A DNA stretch of 64,000 nucleotides from Carboxylicivirga marina (lineage in GTDB: Bacteria > Bacteroidota > Bacteroidia > Bacteroidales > Marinilabiliaceae). Below the pieces are notes generated by a model that was given only the letters and a program-made list of their open reading frames with translations, was not told the DNA's origin and did not search any database. The stretch covers positions 1 to 64,000 of the forward strand of contig NZ_JAENRR010000007.1 in the NCBI RefSeq assembly GCF_016612505.1, written 5' to 3'. A program made the position numbers and the translations under genes. Positions 35,897 through 44,744 of the stretch are shown one piece after another (position 1 is the stretch's first letter; each line of letters starts with the position of its first letter).

Positions 35897-37468
35897 TTAA
35901 TCTTCCAACTTATGAGGAAAATCAATATTAAAATGTAATCCACGGCTTTCTTTACGCTTTCGTGCCATCTTAATTATCAGATAACCAACATTTATTTTAT
36001 TACGCAAATGACAAATCTTCTCTGATACTTTTGAATCCTGATACAATGCTTCTGTTTCACGATATATTACTTCGAGTCGATCATAAGCGCGATTGAGACG
36101 GATTTTAGAACGAACAATACCAACATATTTGCTCATTATCTGCTGCACTTCCTTGTTGGATTGTGTTATCAAGATCATTTCCTCAGGGTGCGATGTTCCT
36201 TCGTCATTCCAATCAGGTATCCGATGGTTATATACCGTATTGTTTATTTTTTCTACCGCATCAATTGCCGCTGCATTTGAAAACACTAAAGCCTCTATCA
36301 ATGAATTACTTGCCAACCTATTAGCACCATGTAACCCGGTTGACGCACATTCGCCAGCAGCATAAAGGTTGGAAATTGAGCTACGCCCGTTTAAATCCAC
36401 CTTAATACCGCCACACAAATAATGAGCGGCAGGTACCACCGGAATCATATCTGTTGTAATATCAATGCCCAACGAAAGGCATTTTTTGTAAATGTTTGGG
36501 AAATGCTGTTTGGTTTCTTTAGCGTCCTTATGGGTCACATCTAAATACACAAACTCTTCACCCCTGTTTTTAAGTTCATTATCAATGGCGCGGGCCACGA
36601 TATCACGAGGTGCCAAACAACCGCGCTCATCATATTTTTGCATAAACTCTTCGCCATTTTGACGACGCAAGATTCCGCCATATCCTCGCATGGCTTCTGT
36701 AATCAGAAACGACGGTCGCTCCGACAAATTATACAAAGCCGTTGGATGAAACTGGACAAATTCCATATTCTCAATAATGCCTTTAGCTCTAAACACCATG
36801 GCTACACCATCGCCTGTAGCTATTAGGGGGTTTGTAGTGGTTTGATACACACTTCCAATTCCACCGGTAGCCATCATTGTTGTTTTGGCCAGGTAGGTTT
36901 CAATCTTTCCATTATCCTTGTTGAGTATATAAGCCCCATAACACTCAATATCGCGCATCCAAGGCTCAGTCACCTTTCCCAGATGATGCTGCGTGATAAT
37001 ATCTACCGCAAAATGATTTTCAAAAACCGAAATGGATGAATGATTCTTTACCTCATCGATTAAAGCTCGTTGAATTTCAGCTCCGGTGTTATCTTTATGA
37101 TGTAATATACGGTACTCTGAATGACCACCTTCGCGATGCAAATCGAATTTACCATCGTCATTCTTATCAAAGTTTGTCCCCCAATTAAGCAATTGCTGAA
37201 TCTGCTCTGGTGCTTCCTCAACAACCTTTTTAACAGCCTCAATGTCACATAAACCATCACCCGCAATTAAAGTATCATTTACATGCTTCTCGAAAGAATC
37301 AGGTGCATATGTTACGGAAGAAATACCTCCCTGTGCGTAAGCTGTATTAGTTTCTTTTAACTCTGTTTTACTAACTACAGCTACCGAACCATATTTGGCT
37401 ACTTTTAGTGCATAACTCAATCCGGCAATACCAGAGCCAATCACTAAAAAATCAAATTCTCTTCTCAT
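35897..37468 (-). CDS. nadB: L-aspartate oxidase
   Basis: A 523-residue FAD enzyme that oxidises L-aspartate to iminoaspartate, the first step of de novo NAD synthesis. It shows the FAD-binding FLVIGSGIAGLSYALKVAKYG at the N-terminus, GGHSEYRILHHKDNTG near the substrate site, TMMATGGIGSVYQTTTNP and the late LYAAGECASTGLHGANRLASNSLIEALVF. The ATG at 37468 gives the family start (MRREFDFLVIG); the longer frame begins with TTG inside a palindrome. nadA and nadC are not adjacent. An inverted repeat at 37479-37496 overlaps the promoter. Confidence 0.95.
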   Translation of the reverse strand: MRREFDFLVIGSGIAGLSYALKVAKYGSVAVVSKTELKETNTAYAQGGISSVTYAPDSFEKHVNDTLIAGDGLCDIEAVKKVVEEAPEQIQQLLNWGTNFDKNDDGKFDLHREGGHSEYRILHHKDNTGAEIQRALIDEVKNHSSISVFENHFAVDIITQHHLGKVTEPWMRDIECYGAYILNKDNGKIETYLAKTTMMATGGIGSVYQTTTNPLIATGDGVAMVFRAKGIIENMEFVQFHPTALYNLSERPSFLITEAMRGYGGILRRQNGEEFMQKYDERGCLAPRDIVARAIDNELKNRGEEFVYLDVTHKDAKETKQHFPNIYKKCLSLGIDITTDMIPVVPAAHYLCGGIKVDLNGRSSISNLYAAGECASTGLHGANRLASNSLIEALVFSNAAAIDAVEKINNTVYNHRIPDWNDEGTSHPEEMILITQSNKEVQQIMSKYVGIVRSKIRLNRAYDRLEVIYRETEALYQDSKVSEKICHLRNKINVGYLIIKMARKRKESRGLHFNIDFPHKLED

Positions 37469-37478
37469 TGGAAAAATC

Positions 37479-37500
37479 TTTGTACAAGTGTACAAATGTA
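37479..37500 (-). promoter_or_regulatory. nadB promoter and candidate operator
   Basis: TTTGTACAAGTGTACAAA (37479-37496) is a palindrome with perfect 8-bp arms (TTTGTACA/TGTACAAA) and a 2-base spacer, ending 10 bases from the nadB ATG. On the minus strand TACATTTG (37493-37500) is a -7 box, so a bound protein would cover the transcription start. An NAD-responsive repressor is the natural guess, but the regulator is not encoded nearby. Confidence 0.6.
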
Positions 37501-37536
37501 GAAAGAATTAGAGATCTTTTGATACGAATTTAAGTG

Positions 37537-39192
37537 CTATTCGACTACAAAGCTTTTTGTCATAACTTCTTTTTTCCCCATTTCATTAATTCCCGTTACG
37601 ACTACCACGTATTCACCGGCATCGTCACCCGTGTAAAACTCAATACTTTCCTGGCCCTCATTTTTATTCTTTTCAAATGAACCAAAGAACAATACATTAC
37701 GGTAATCAGCTAAACGTGAATGAAGCAGTTCTTCATTTGAATAATCAGGGCTGATGAATGTATGGTTCAGCAGGTAGCCTTGATGCACTTGTCGGAAGAT
37801 TCGCTTATCAAAGTCCATATTTCCCATATCGCCATTCCATGTATAAAACATGACTAAGCGCCCTAAATTCTCATCCTTGTAATAATAATTCAAATTAATG
37901 ACTTCGATTTTTTCCATGTATTCAGGGGAAATATTAAGAATCCGATCTACATCATTAATGGGTACGCCATCTACAAAAGTCATAACTTTACCATCTCTTG
38001 GGTATAATGACTTCTCTTCATAAACCTTTACACTATATTCACCCTTTGTTTTTCTTAAACTAACAAAAGGCACAATCTCGCGAATGACTTCTTCCATCGT
38101 AGCCAACTCAATATACTTATCAATAACTATCTGGTTCTCCGGAATTCCATAGAAAGATTCTATATTTTCTATCGAGTCAGCCTTTACACTCTCTGGTAAG
38201 TGCGATGAGTAAATGGTGTTAATTTGCATATTAATTATCGCCCTGTTTATTTCCTTAACACTCAATGAATCAAGCAACAAATCAGGAATTTCGGAATGTC
38301 GTAAATCGGAAGAATACTTTTCTTCTAAATTTATCTTATAGTTAAGTTTAGTTGTATCAGTCGAATAGGGCTGGATAACCATTTCCTGTTGTCCAAATCG
38401 ATTCACTTCAAATGCGAATTGTCCTAAAGAATCGGTCAATGAAAAATCAATTATTGGGTTAGGCCCAACAAAACTTATCATCATTTTCTCATCAACAACA
38501 GGTTCTCCCGAATCAAAACTTGTTATCGTTCCTGTTATTAATTCTCCTTTATGTTCGGGCATTTTTGTATGCTCCAAGCTTAATTTAGAGTTTACTATAT
38601 TAGCATCATTATTGTTTTCTGGCTTGTAAAGACATGATTTCACTACAGACACCGAATAATGATTCCAGTTTAAATCCTCGAAACACAATGCCATTGTCAC
38701 CCTTTGCCTTTTTTCATAAGCACTTTGAAGACCTTTCAAATCAAGCTTTAATGATTCATTATCTGATTGCTTGACAACCTTCTTCTCAGCAATATTGGGT
38801 AATGAATTACCTGCAAAGGGATTGATAACTGATATAATATCTTGTGCATAATTATGTGCAGAGGCATTGGTCATCCATTGTGTGTATGCCCTTAGCATGT
38901 AGTTATCTGTTGATATGGTATCTGGTATTAATATTTGAGTGGAGGCCACACCATTGTTAAAGTAAACTTTTTCTTGAATTACTGGTTCATTATTCCTGTT
39001 TAACAGCTCAATATAAGCAAGCTTGCTAACTGGTGAAATTTGATTAGTTGATGTTGTAATATTGGTGATTTTTAACCACATGCTTTCGCCTCCAATATAG
39101 ATATCACGGTCGGTTGTTAGCACCACTGTTTCTTGCCCTCTTATTGAAGATATCAATAAAAAGCAAGTGAATAAAGCAAGTAATTTTTTCAT
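37537..39192 (-). CDS. Secreted MG2/plug-like outer-membrane-associated protein
   Basis: A 551-residue exported protein (signal peptide KLLALFTCFLLISSIRG, then QETVVL). The N-terminal region (TTDRDIYIGGESMWLKITN, VASTQILIPDTISTDNYMLRAYTQWM) resembles the macroglobulin MG2-like domain of Bacteroidota TonB-linked proteins. A later stretch (VMTFVDGVPINDVDRILNISPEYMEKIEVINLNYYY) reads like a TonB plug. It is second in an operon with the DUF4249 lipoprotein, 10 bases downstream. A role at the surface with the adjacent TonB receptor is inferred only from context. Confidence 0.72.
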   Translation of the reverse strand: MKKLLALFTCFLLISSIRGQETVVLTTDRDIYIGGESMWLKITNITTSTNQISPVSKLAYIELLNRNNEPVIQEKVYFNNGVASTQILIPDTISTDNYMLRAYTQWMTNASAHNYAQDIISVINPFAGNSLPNIAEKKVVKQSDNESLKLDLKGLQSAYEKRQRVTMALCFEDLNWNHYSVSVVKSCLYKPENNNDANIVNSKLSLEHTKMPEHKGELITGTITSFDSGEPVVDEKMMISFVGPNPIIDFSLTDSLGQFAFEVNRFGQQEMVIQPYSTDTTKLNYKINLEEKYSSDLRHSEIPDLLLDSLSVKEINRAIINMQINTIYSSHLPESVKADSIENIESFYGIPENQIVIDKYIELATMEEVIREIVPFVSLRKTKGEYSVKVYEEKSLYPRDGKVMTFVDGVPINDVDRILNISPEYMEKIEVINLNYYYKDENLGRLVMFYTWNGDMGNMDFDKRIFRQVHQGYLLNHTFISPDYSNEELLHSRLADYRNVLFFGSFEKNKNEGQESIEFYTGDDAGEYVVVVTGINEMGKKEVMTKSFVVE

Positions 39193-39202
39193 AAAAGTTT
39201 AG

Positions 39203-40405
39203 TTAATCTTCCCAAAAATCAGGTTTTTCAGATGTTCCGGTTAAAGTACAGTCTGAACAAATTGGTCGAGCAAGCAGGAAACCCACCATGGCTCCGGTAT
39301 CTTCATCGTATATTGCATCATTAAGGTTATACACTCCAGACAGAACAAATTTATTGTATATTTCAAGCGGTGTCTGGTCTGGGAAATCTTCATATTTAAA
39401 TGAATCAACACTACAATTGTAATACCTTGAAAACACTGGCAAACCTAAATTAGTTACATCCGACCGATCAATATAGATTCGTTCACTATCCACACTGCCG
39501 GTTTGAAAATAACCAAGAACAGGTTCTTTATCGTCATTTATATTTTTAATATTTCCTACGATAGAAAATGGCTGAACACCAAACACATCGCCAACATCAT
39601 CAGTGGTAACTTTTAGTTTATTCCAGAATTCATATTCTTCTTTAGAAATACATAATTGCTTAACCAAAATACTATATCTGACCGTTAACTTATCCGTCTC
39701 TTTTGAAGGCACAAAACACACTTTCTTATCCTTTATAGTTGCTGCATTTTGGTTTGCAAATGAATGTATAACCACCGAATTTGCTGCATCTTCCTTCCAG
39801 CAGGTATGATTTATAGGTGTTATATAAACCCAATCATCAATTTCAAAATCGTAGGCCATACGTGTTGGAAATGGCGTTTTAAATTGCCAGTCTTCTTCAT
39901 ACAACCATCGTAAATAATTGCCTTCACTTGCCACACCATCCACTAATATATTAAGCCCTTGTAACTCCATTGTTTCATCACTATTCCATTCCTTACCAGC
40001 CTTAAAACTGACATTATCTATATCAATTTTAGGCAACAAAGTACAAGGAGTTGACTGATAAACGATGCCTCGAGAAGTTCTAATTGTTAATGTATAGGTG
40101 CCTCCTATTATGGGAACGAACTGTTCCTTATCTGTTTCGTAAACACCTGGTTCAATTTCCGTTAATACCTCCTCCTCATTATTTTGATCGGTAATAATTA
40201 CCAAAGCATTTGATTCTCGCTGTGGTATTTCATCCAAATTGGGAATAGAACGAGAAAGGTATACACGATGATTTATTTGCTCGTCAGTTATGAGTGCATC
40301 AACAACTAATAAATCTTCGTAATCAGTAATGTTAACATCATAAGGTTCGAGACATGACGTAAAGCAAATTAGCACAAGGAAAAAGGATGTTATTTTTCCA
40401 TTCAT
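39203..40405 (-). CDS. DUF4249 lipoprotein
   Basis: A 400-residue lipoprotein: signal peptide, then a lipobox (ICFTSC, Cys18) before LEPYDVNITDYEDLLVVDALITDE, a recognisable DUF4249 start. The family is found next to SusC-like TonB receptors and is thought to be a surface partner, though its biochemistry is unknown. Here it is first in a minus-strand pair and is divergent from the TonB receptor locus at 40.5-44.1 kb, whereas most such genes are co-directional. Confidence 0.87.
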   Translation of the reverse strand: MNGKITSFFLVLICFTSCLEPYDVNITDYEDLLVVDALITDEQINHRVYLSRSIPNLDEIPQRESNALVIITDQNNEEEVLTEIEPGVYETDKEQFVPIIGGTYTLTIRTSRGIVYQSTPCTLLPKIDIDNVSFKAGKEWNSDETMELQGLNILVDGVASEGNYLRWLYEEDWQFKTPFPTRMAYDFEIDDWVYITPINHTCWKEDAANSVVIHSFANQNAATIKDKKVCFVPSKETDKLTVRYSILVKQLCISKEEYEFWNKLKVTTDDVGDVFGVQPFSIVGNIKNINDDKEPVLGYFQTGSVDSERIYIDRSDVTNLGLPVFSRYYNCSVDSFKYEDFPDQTPLEIYNKFVLSGVYNLNDAIYDEDTGAMVGFLLARPICSDCTLTGTSEKPDFWED

Positions 40406-40571
40406 GAGGGAGTAGGATTAAGTTGTGGTTATTTAAACTATATTCAAAACTGCAAAAAAAATATCAAATTCTAACAATTAAGAAATGAAATGATTGATTT
40501 TTAACGATAAAAGTTCAACAATTGAAGGCTTTTTATATTTTTGTTGTCATACAACTTTAATCTACCCCTTT

Positions 40572-41306
40572 ATGAAAGCCCTTCTCCTATTTTTACCTTT
40601 TGGTATTTTTTGCTGTTTTAGTACCCAATCGGCAATTGCACAAAGTATCAAATCTACTCCTTTTTCATCTGATACACTTTCGGCAATTGATATACATAAC
40701 AATACTTTTAGCAATGAGTTGGACTACATTAACGGCCGAGAATATAAACCCTATCACCATCCTGATAACGAAAATCCATATCTAAACTCAAGCCAGGGTA
40801 GCGGTAGTATTTTTATTGATGGCAGAGAGTTTACTGATAAAAGAATAATATACGATATCAATAAGGATGAACTCATTGTTAATCCAAACTTTTTTAAGTT
40901 TGCAGGAGGGTATATTCAGTTAAAAAAATCGGCCATAGATTCTTTCACAATTCATTTCGAGGAAGAAAGTTATACGCTCACTAATTTCAAAGAACAATAT
41001 GAAAAACTTGGTCTGTCATCTGGCTTTTATCAACAAATTCATCAATCCGATAATAGCTCACTACTTATAAGGCACTTTGTAACAACAGGTATAAACAATT
41101 CTGTTAAAACCTACACCTATCAAACCAAGCGACTCTTATTTATCAATCATTATTTTCATAACATCAGTGCCAAAAGACGTTTATTGGCTTTGTTTCCAGA
41201 TGATAAGAAAAAAATAAGGCGTAAAATCAAATCCATTAACTACTCATACAAAAAGATGAATAACAAGCAACTCAAAAACCTTATCAAATACATCGACACC
41301 CTCTAA
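40572..41306 (+). CDS. Secreted protein of unknown function, upstream of the TonB receptor
   Basis: A 244-residue exported protein with signal peptide LLLFLPFGIFCCFSTQSAIA before QSIKST. The rest is beta-rich and Asp/Asn-rich (GSIFIDGREFTDKRIIYDINKDELIVNPNFFK). The ATG at 40572 is chosen over an upstream in-frame ATG at 40494 because it yields a proper signal peptide; a -7-like box TATTTTTG lies at 40536-40543. It ends 9 bases before the TonB receptor start, so it is probably in one operon with it. I do not recognise the family. Confidence 0.72.
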   Translation: MKALLLFLPFGIFCCFSTQSAIAQSIKSTPFSSDTLSAIDIHNNTFSNELDYINGREYKPYHHPDNENPYLNSSQGSGSIFIDGREFTDKRIIYDINKDELIVNPNFFKFAGGYIQLKKSAIDSFTIHFEEESYTLTNFKEQYEKLGLSSGFYQQIHQSDNSSLLIRHFVTTGINNSVKTYTYQTKRLLFINHYFHNISAKRRLLALFPDDKKKIRRKIKSINYSYKKMNNKQLKNLIKYIDTL

Positions 41307-41315
41307 CCCGCTCCC

Positions 41316-44093
41316 ATGAAACGTTTGATTGTAGCAGTTCTACTTATGCCTGTTTTTATAAGCGCATTAAGTCAAAATATCATTAACCATAACGATTCGC
41401 TATCTTTTAATGATATCATTTTAGATATTGAAAGTCGTTCTGATTACCAATTTTATTATTCACCTAACTGGACAGACACACTAATTTTAAAAAGTGATTA
41501 CAAACAATTGCCAATTCTAAAGGCCATTGATTGGTTATCGAAAATGAGCCAACTGGAATACACCATTATTGACAACACCAATGTGGTATTTACCAAAGCT
41601 TATAAAGTGAAAACCAACTATGCTGAATTGTTTTCCAGTTATATCAATGACAAAAAAGCCATAAAAGTTGATTCAGTTATTTACGAAGCACCTAAAAAAG
41701 AGTCATTAGAGACAAATACTATTAGTAAAGAATACATGGTCTTTACCATTGGTAATCAAGCTAAAAACCCTAATACACAAACGGCTACCTTAAGTGGAAA
41801 AGTGATTGATGTGGAAAATGGAGAGCCTTTAGTTGGTACAGTTATTTATATTGACGATTTAAAAAATGGAACTGTTACTAATCTTTATGGACACTATTCT
41901 TTTTCAATACCTAAAGGTCGTTACAAAATAGAATACCGCTCGGTGGGCATGAAAACAACTTATCGAAATGTAGTTATCCACTCTGATGGTTCGCTAGATG
42001 TTGACCTCAAAAGCAAACCAACTTCATTAAAGGAAGTGACCATTACGGCCAAGTCAGAAGATCCTGTTCGTAACCTGAGAATGGGAATGGATCAAATTTC
42101 AATGAAAACGTTAAAGCAATTACCCTTAGGAATGGGTGAAGCTGATGTGATTAAAACAACGCTCTTATTGCCCGGTGTTCAAAGTGTTGGGGAAGCCTCC
42201 AATGGTTTTAACGTGCGCGGTGGAAGTACCGACCAAAACCTTATATTATTAAATGATGCACCAATCATTAATACGTCACATTTCTTTGGTTTCTTCTCAG
42301 GCTTTAACGCCGACATTATAAAAGATATTAAGCTGTACAAAAGTGGCATCCCAGCTAAATACGGCGGTAGAGTGTCGTCAGTGATGGATTTAACGGTTAA
42401 AGAAGGTAATCGCAAACAAACTAAACTAAATGGTGGTATCAGTCCGGTATCAGGACGCTTAACGATTGAATCGCCAATTAAAAAGGACAAGAGCTCATTT
42501 ATTTTGGCAGCACGAACCACCTACTCCGATTGGGTATTAAAACTTCTTGATGATCCTAAACTTAAAAACAGTTCTGCCAATTTTCATGATTTGCAAGGAA
42601 GTTTTTCCTGGGATATCGACGAAAAAAACAGCTTATATCTTTCAGGATATTACAGTCATGATGATTTTGATTATTACACCGAAGATGCTTTTGAATACAA
42701 CACATTAGCATCCACCGTTAAATGGAAACACATATTTAGCCCCAAATTGTTTTCAACCTTCTCGGGCATTGTTAGTAATTACGATTACACCAACGAATCA
42801 CGAACTGACTCCAGCCTGTTGCACAAGATTGATTACCAGCTCAATCAATACAGTTTCAAATCCGATTTCTCATATATATCAGGCACCAACCATAAAATTG
42901 ACTTTGGTTTAAATGCCACCTGGTACGATTTATCACCAGGCAAACAAACACCTTCATCCACCGAATCACTTATTGCTTACAAAGAATTAGAAAAAGAGCA
43001 GGCCCTCGAAGCTGCTTTATACATCAGTGATGAATTCGAACTAAGCCATTTTATGTCGTTATCAGCCGGATTACGCTATTCGATGTATAGTAACTTTGGT
43101 CCTAAAACACAATATAATTATCAAAGTGGCTTACCCCGATCGGTCGATAACATAGTTGACACAACGCATCACGGAAATGGTGGTATCTCGTTTTATTCAG
43201 GGCCAGAGTTTCGCCTTTCGTCCAATATTCGCTTGAGCGGAACCAGCTCTCTTAAATTAGGATATAACCGCATGTATCAGTACATACAGATGATATCCAA
43301 TACAGCAGCAATGGCGCCTACCGACATTTGGAAACTAAGTGACAAATACCTGAAACCTCAACATGGCGATCAGTACTCTATCGGATTCTACAAAAAAATG
43401 CGCAACAATAGCATAGAAGCATCCATCGAAACATATTACAAAAAGCTGGACAATATTATTGATTACAAAGGTGGTGCTAAATTGGTGATGAACGAGCACC
43501 TTGAAACAGATGTGCTAAATGGTAAAGGTAAAGCTTATGGTGTTGAACTGATGGTGCAGAAAAAACGTGGTAAATTAACAGGTTGGGTCAACTATACCTA
43601 TTCGCGTATTCTTCATAAAATTGATAGCGAGTTTGACGAAGAACAAATCAATAATGGTGATTACTTTCCGGCTAATTACGACAAACCACACGATTTTAAG
43701 TTTGTTGCCAATTATAAATTCAGCCGTCGGATGAATATCTCATCTAACTTCTTTTACAGCACTGGCCGACCGTTTACAGCACCAGTTGCGTATTACAATT
43801 TTGGTGGAACTGATAAAGTCTACTATTCCGAACGTAATTCAATGCGTATGCCAGATTACATCCGTTTGGATGTGGCAACAACCATCAATGGCAATTTGGT
43901 GGCTAAAAAACTAAATCATAGTTCATGGACATTTGCTGTTTACAATGTGCTCGGACGTCAAAATGCCTACAACATTTTCTTCAGGACTGAAGGCGAGAAA
44001 GTACAGGGCTATAAGATGTCGATATTTGGCCAGCCAATATTTACCGTCACCTATAATTTTAAATTCTTAGGCAATGCCAAGGATGATTTCTAA
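41316..44093 (+). CDS. TonB-dependent receptor with N-terminal STN domain
   Basis: A 925-residue outer-membrane transporter energised by TonB. After a signal peptide there is a secretin-like STN domain (residues about 20-95), then a carboxypeptidase-regulatory-like beta sandwich (ATLSGKVIDVENGEPLVGTVIYIDD) and a plug (QLPLGMGEADVIKTTLLLPGVQSVGEASNGFNVRGGSTDQNLILLNDAP). A 22-strand barrel ends in FTVTYNFKFLGNAKDDF. The STN domain is the usual contact for FecR-type anti-sigma signalling, but none is nearby. The substrate is unknown. A terminator follows at 44121-44163. Confidence 0.93.
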   Translation: MKRLIVAVLLMPVFISALSQNIINHNDSLSFNDIILDIESRSDYQFYYSPNWTDTLILKSDYKQLPILKAIDWLSKMSQLEYTIIDNTNVVFTKAYKVKTNYAELFSSYINDKKAIKVDSVIYEAPKKESLETNTISKEYMVFTIGNQAKNPNTQTATLSGKVIDVENGEPLVGTVIYIDDLKNGTVTNLYGHYSFSIPKGRYKIEYRSVGMKTTYRNVVIHSDGSLDVDLKSKPTSLKEVTITAKSEDPVRNLRMGMDQISMKTLKQLPLGMGEADVIKTTLLLPGVQSVGEASNGFNVRGGSTDQNLILLNDAPIINTSHFFGFFSGFNADIIKDIKLYKSGIPAKYGGRVSSVMDLTVKEGNRKQTKLNGGISPVSGRLTIESPIKKDKSSFILAARTTYSDWVLKLLDDPKLKNSSANFHDLQGSFSWDIDEKNSLYLSGYYSHDDFDYYTEDAFEYNTLASTVKWKHIFSPKLFSTFSGIVSNYDYTNESRTDSSLLHKIDYQLNQYSFKSDFSYISGTNHKIDFGLNATWYDLSPGKQTPSSTESLIAYKELEKEQALEAALYISDEFELSHFMSLSAGLRYSMYSNFGPKTQYNYQSGLPRSVDNIVDTTHHGNGGISFYSGPEFRLSSNIRLSGTSSLKLGYNRMYQYIQMISNTAAMAPTDIWKLSDKYLKPQHGDQYSIGFYKKMRNNSIEASIETYYKKLDNIIDYKGGAKLVMNEHLETDVLNGKGKAYGVELMVQKKRGKLTGWVNYTYSRILHKIDSEFDEEQINNGDYFPANYDKPHDFKFVANYKFSRRMNISSNFFYSTGRPFTAPVAYYNFGGTDKVYYSERNSMRMPDYIRLDVATTINGNLVAKKLNHSSWTFAVYNVLGRQNAYNIFFRTEGEKVQGYKMSIFGQPIFTVTYNFKFLGNAKDDF

Positions 44094-44120
44094 ACGATCA
44101 TCATTCGATTAAAACAATAC

Positions 44121-44163
44121 GGATGTGCCCTTGTTATTACCACAAAGCACATCCATTTTTTTT
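44121..44163 (+). terminator. Terminator of the TonB receptor gene
   Basis: GGATGTGC (44121-44128) pairs with GCACATCC (44147-44154), followed by A and an 8-base T-run. Confidence 0.9.
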
Positions 44164-44690
44164 GAAAAACAGTCTCATCATATTGTTGTCGCTAGCCAGT
44201 ATCGTCGCCTCCCTGAGTGATTCGTATACGCTATTGGTTTTTAAGCTTAACCAACAGTATATTGCTGAGAATCTTTGTGTACAAAAAGAGGTAGAAGATA
44301 ATTCGTGCCAGGGTTGTTGCCAGCTTAAAAAGCAGATGGAGCAACAAAATAAGCAAGACAAATTAAAATCAAATTCCACCAATGGATTTTCGATATTTAC
44401 TAAGCGGGCATTACCTCAATGGCAAACTCCGCCCCGAATTAAACTTGCGCCACGTGTTAATGCAAGATCGAATTGCCGAAAGTTTCGGTGAAACAGCAAC
44501 ACCAGCCTTTTCTCTTGTGGATGTTTCGCTCAACTATGCATTTAATAGGCACCTTGAACTAAATTTCGCTGCTAATAATTTATTAGACGAAACTTATTAT
44601 GAACACTTAACTCGTTCGGTAAAAGGAACAAGTGATGCCATTAATGCACCAGGAAGAAATATAATTTTTACACTGGTGGCAAAATTGTAA
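44162..44690 (+). pseudogene. Deletion remnant: Cys-rich small protein joined to a TonB receptor C-terminus
   Basis: The first part reads (M)KNSLIILL... from TTG 44162 and carries NLCVQKEVEDNSCQGCCQLKKQ, like the small Cys-rich secreted proteins that precede metal-related TonB receptors in Bacteroidota. From about 44385 another frame encodes the last ~100 residues of a receptor barrel (RPELNLRHVL, then LNFAANNLLDETYYEH and APGRNIIFTLVAKL to the stop at 44690). The frames differ and most of the receptor is missing, so an internal deletion probably fused the ends. The junction is not resolved, and some product may still be made. Confidence 0.72.
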
Positions 44691-44695
44691 ACTTT

Positions 44696-44732
44696 AAACC
44701 TGTCAGGCTTGCTAAACCTGACAGGTTTTATA
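44696..44732 (+). terminator. Terminator after the receptor remnant
   Basis: AAACCTGTCAGG (44696-44707) and CCTGACAGGTTT (44717-44728) form a perfect 12-bp stem followed by TTATAATTTT. It lies immediately before pbpC. Confidence 0.85.
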
Positions 44733-44744
44733 ATTTTGATAGCC

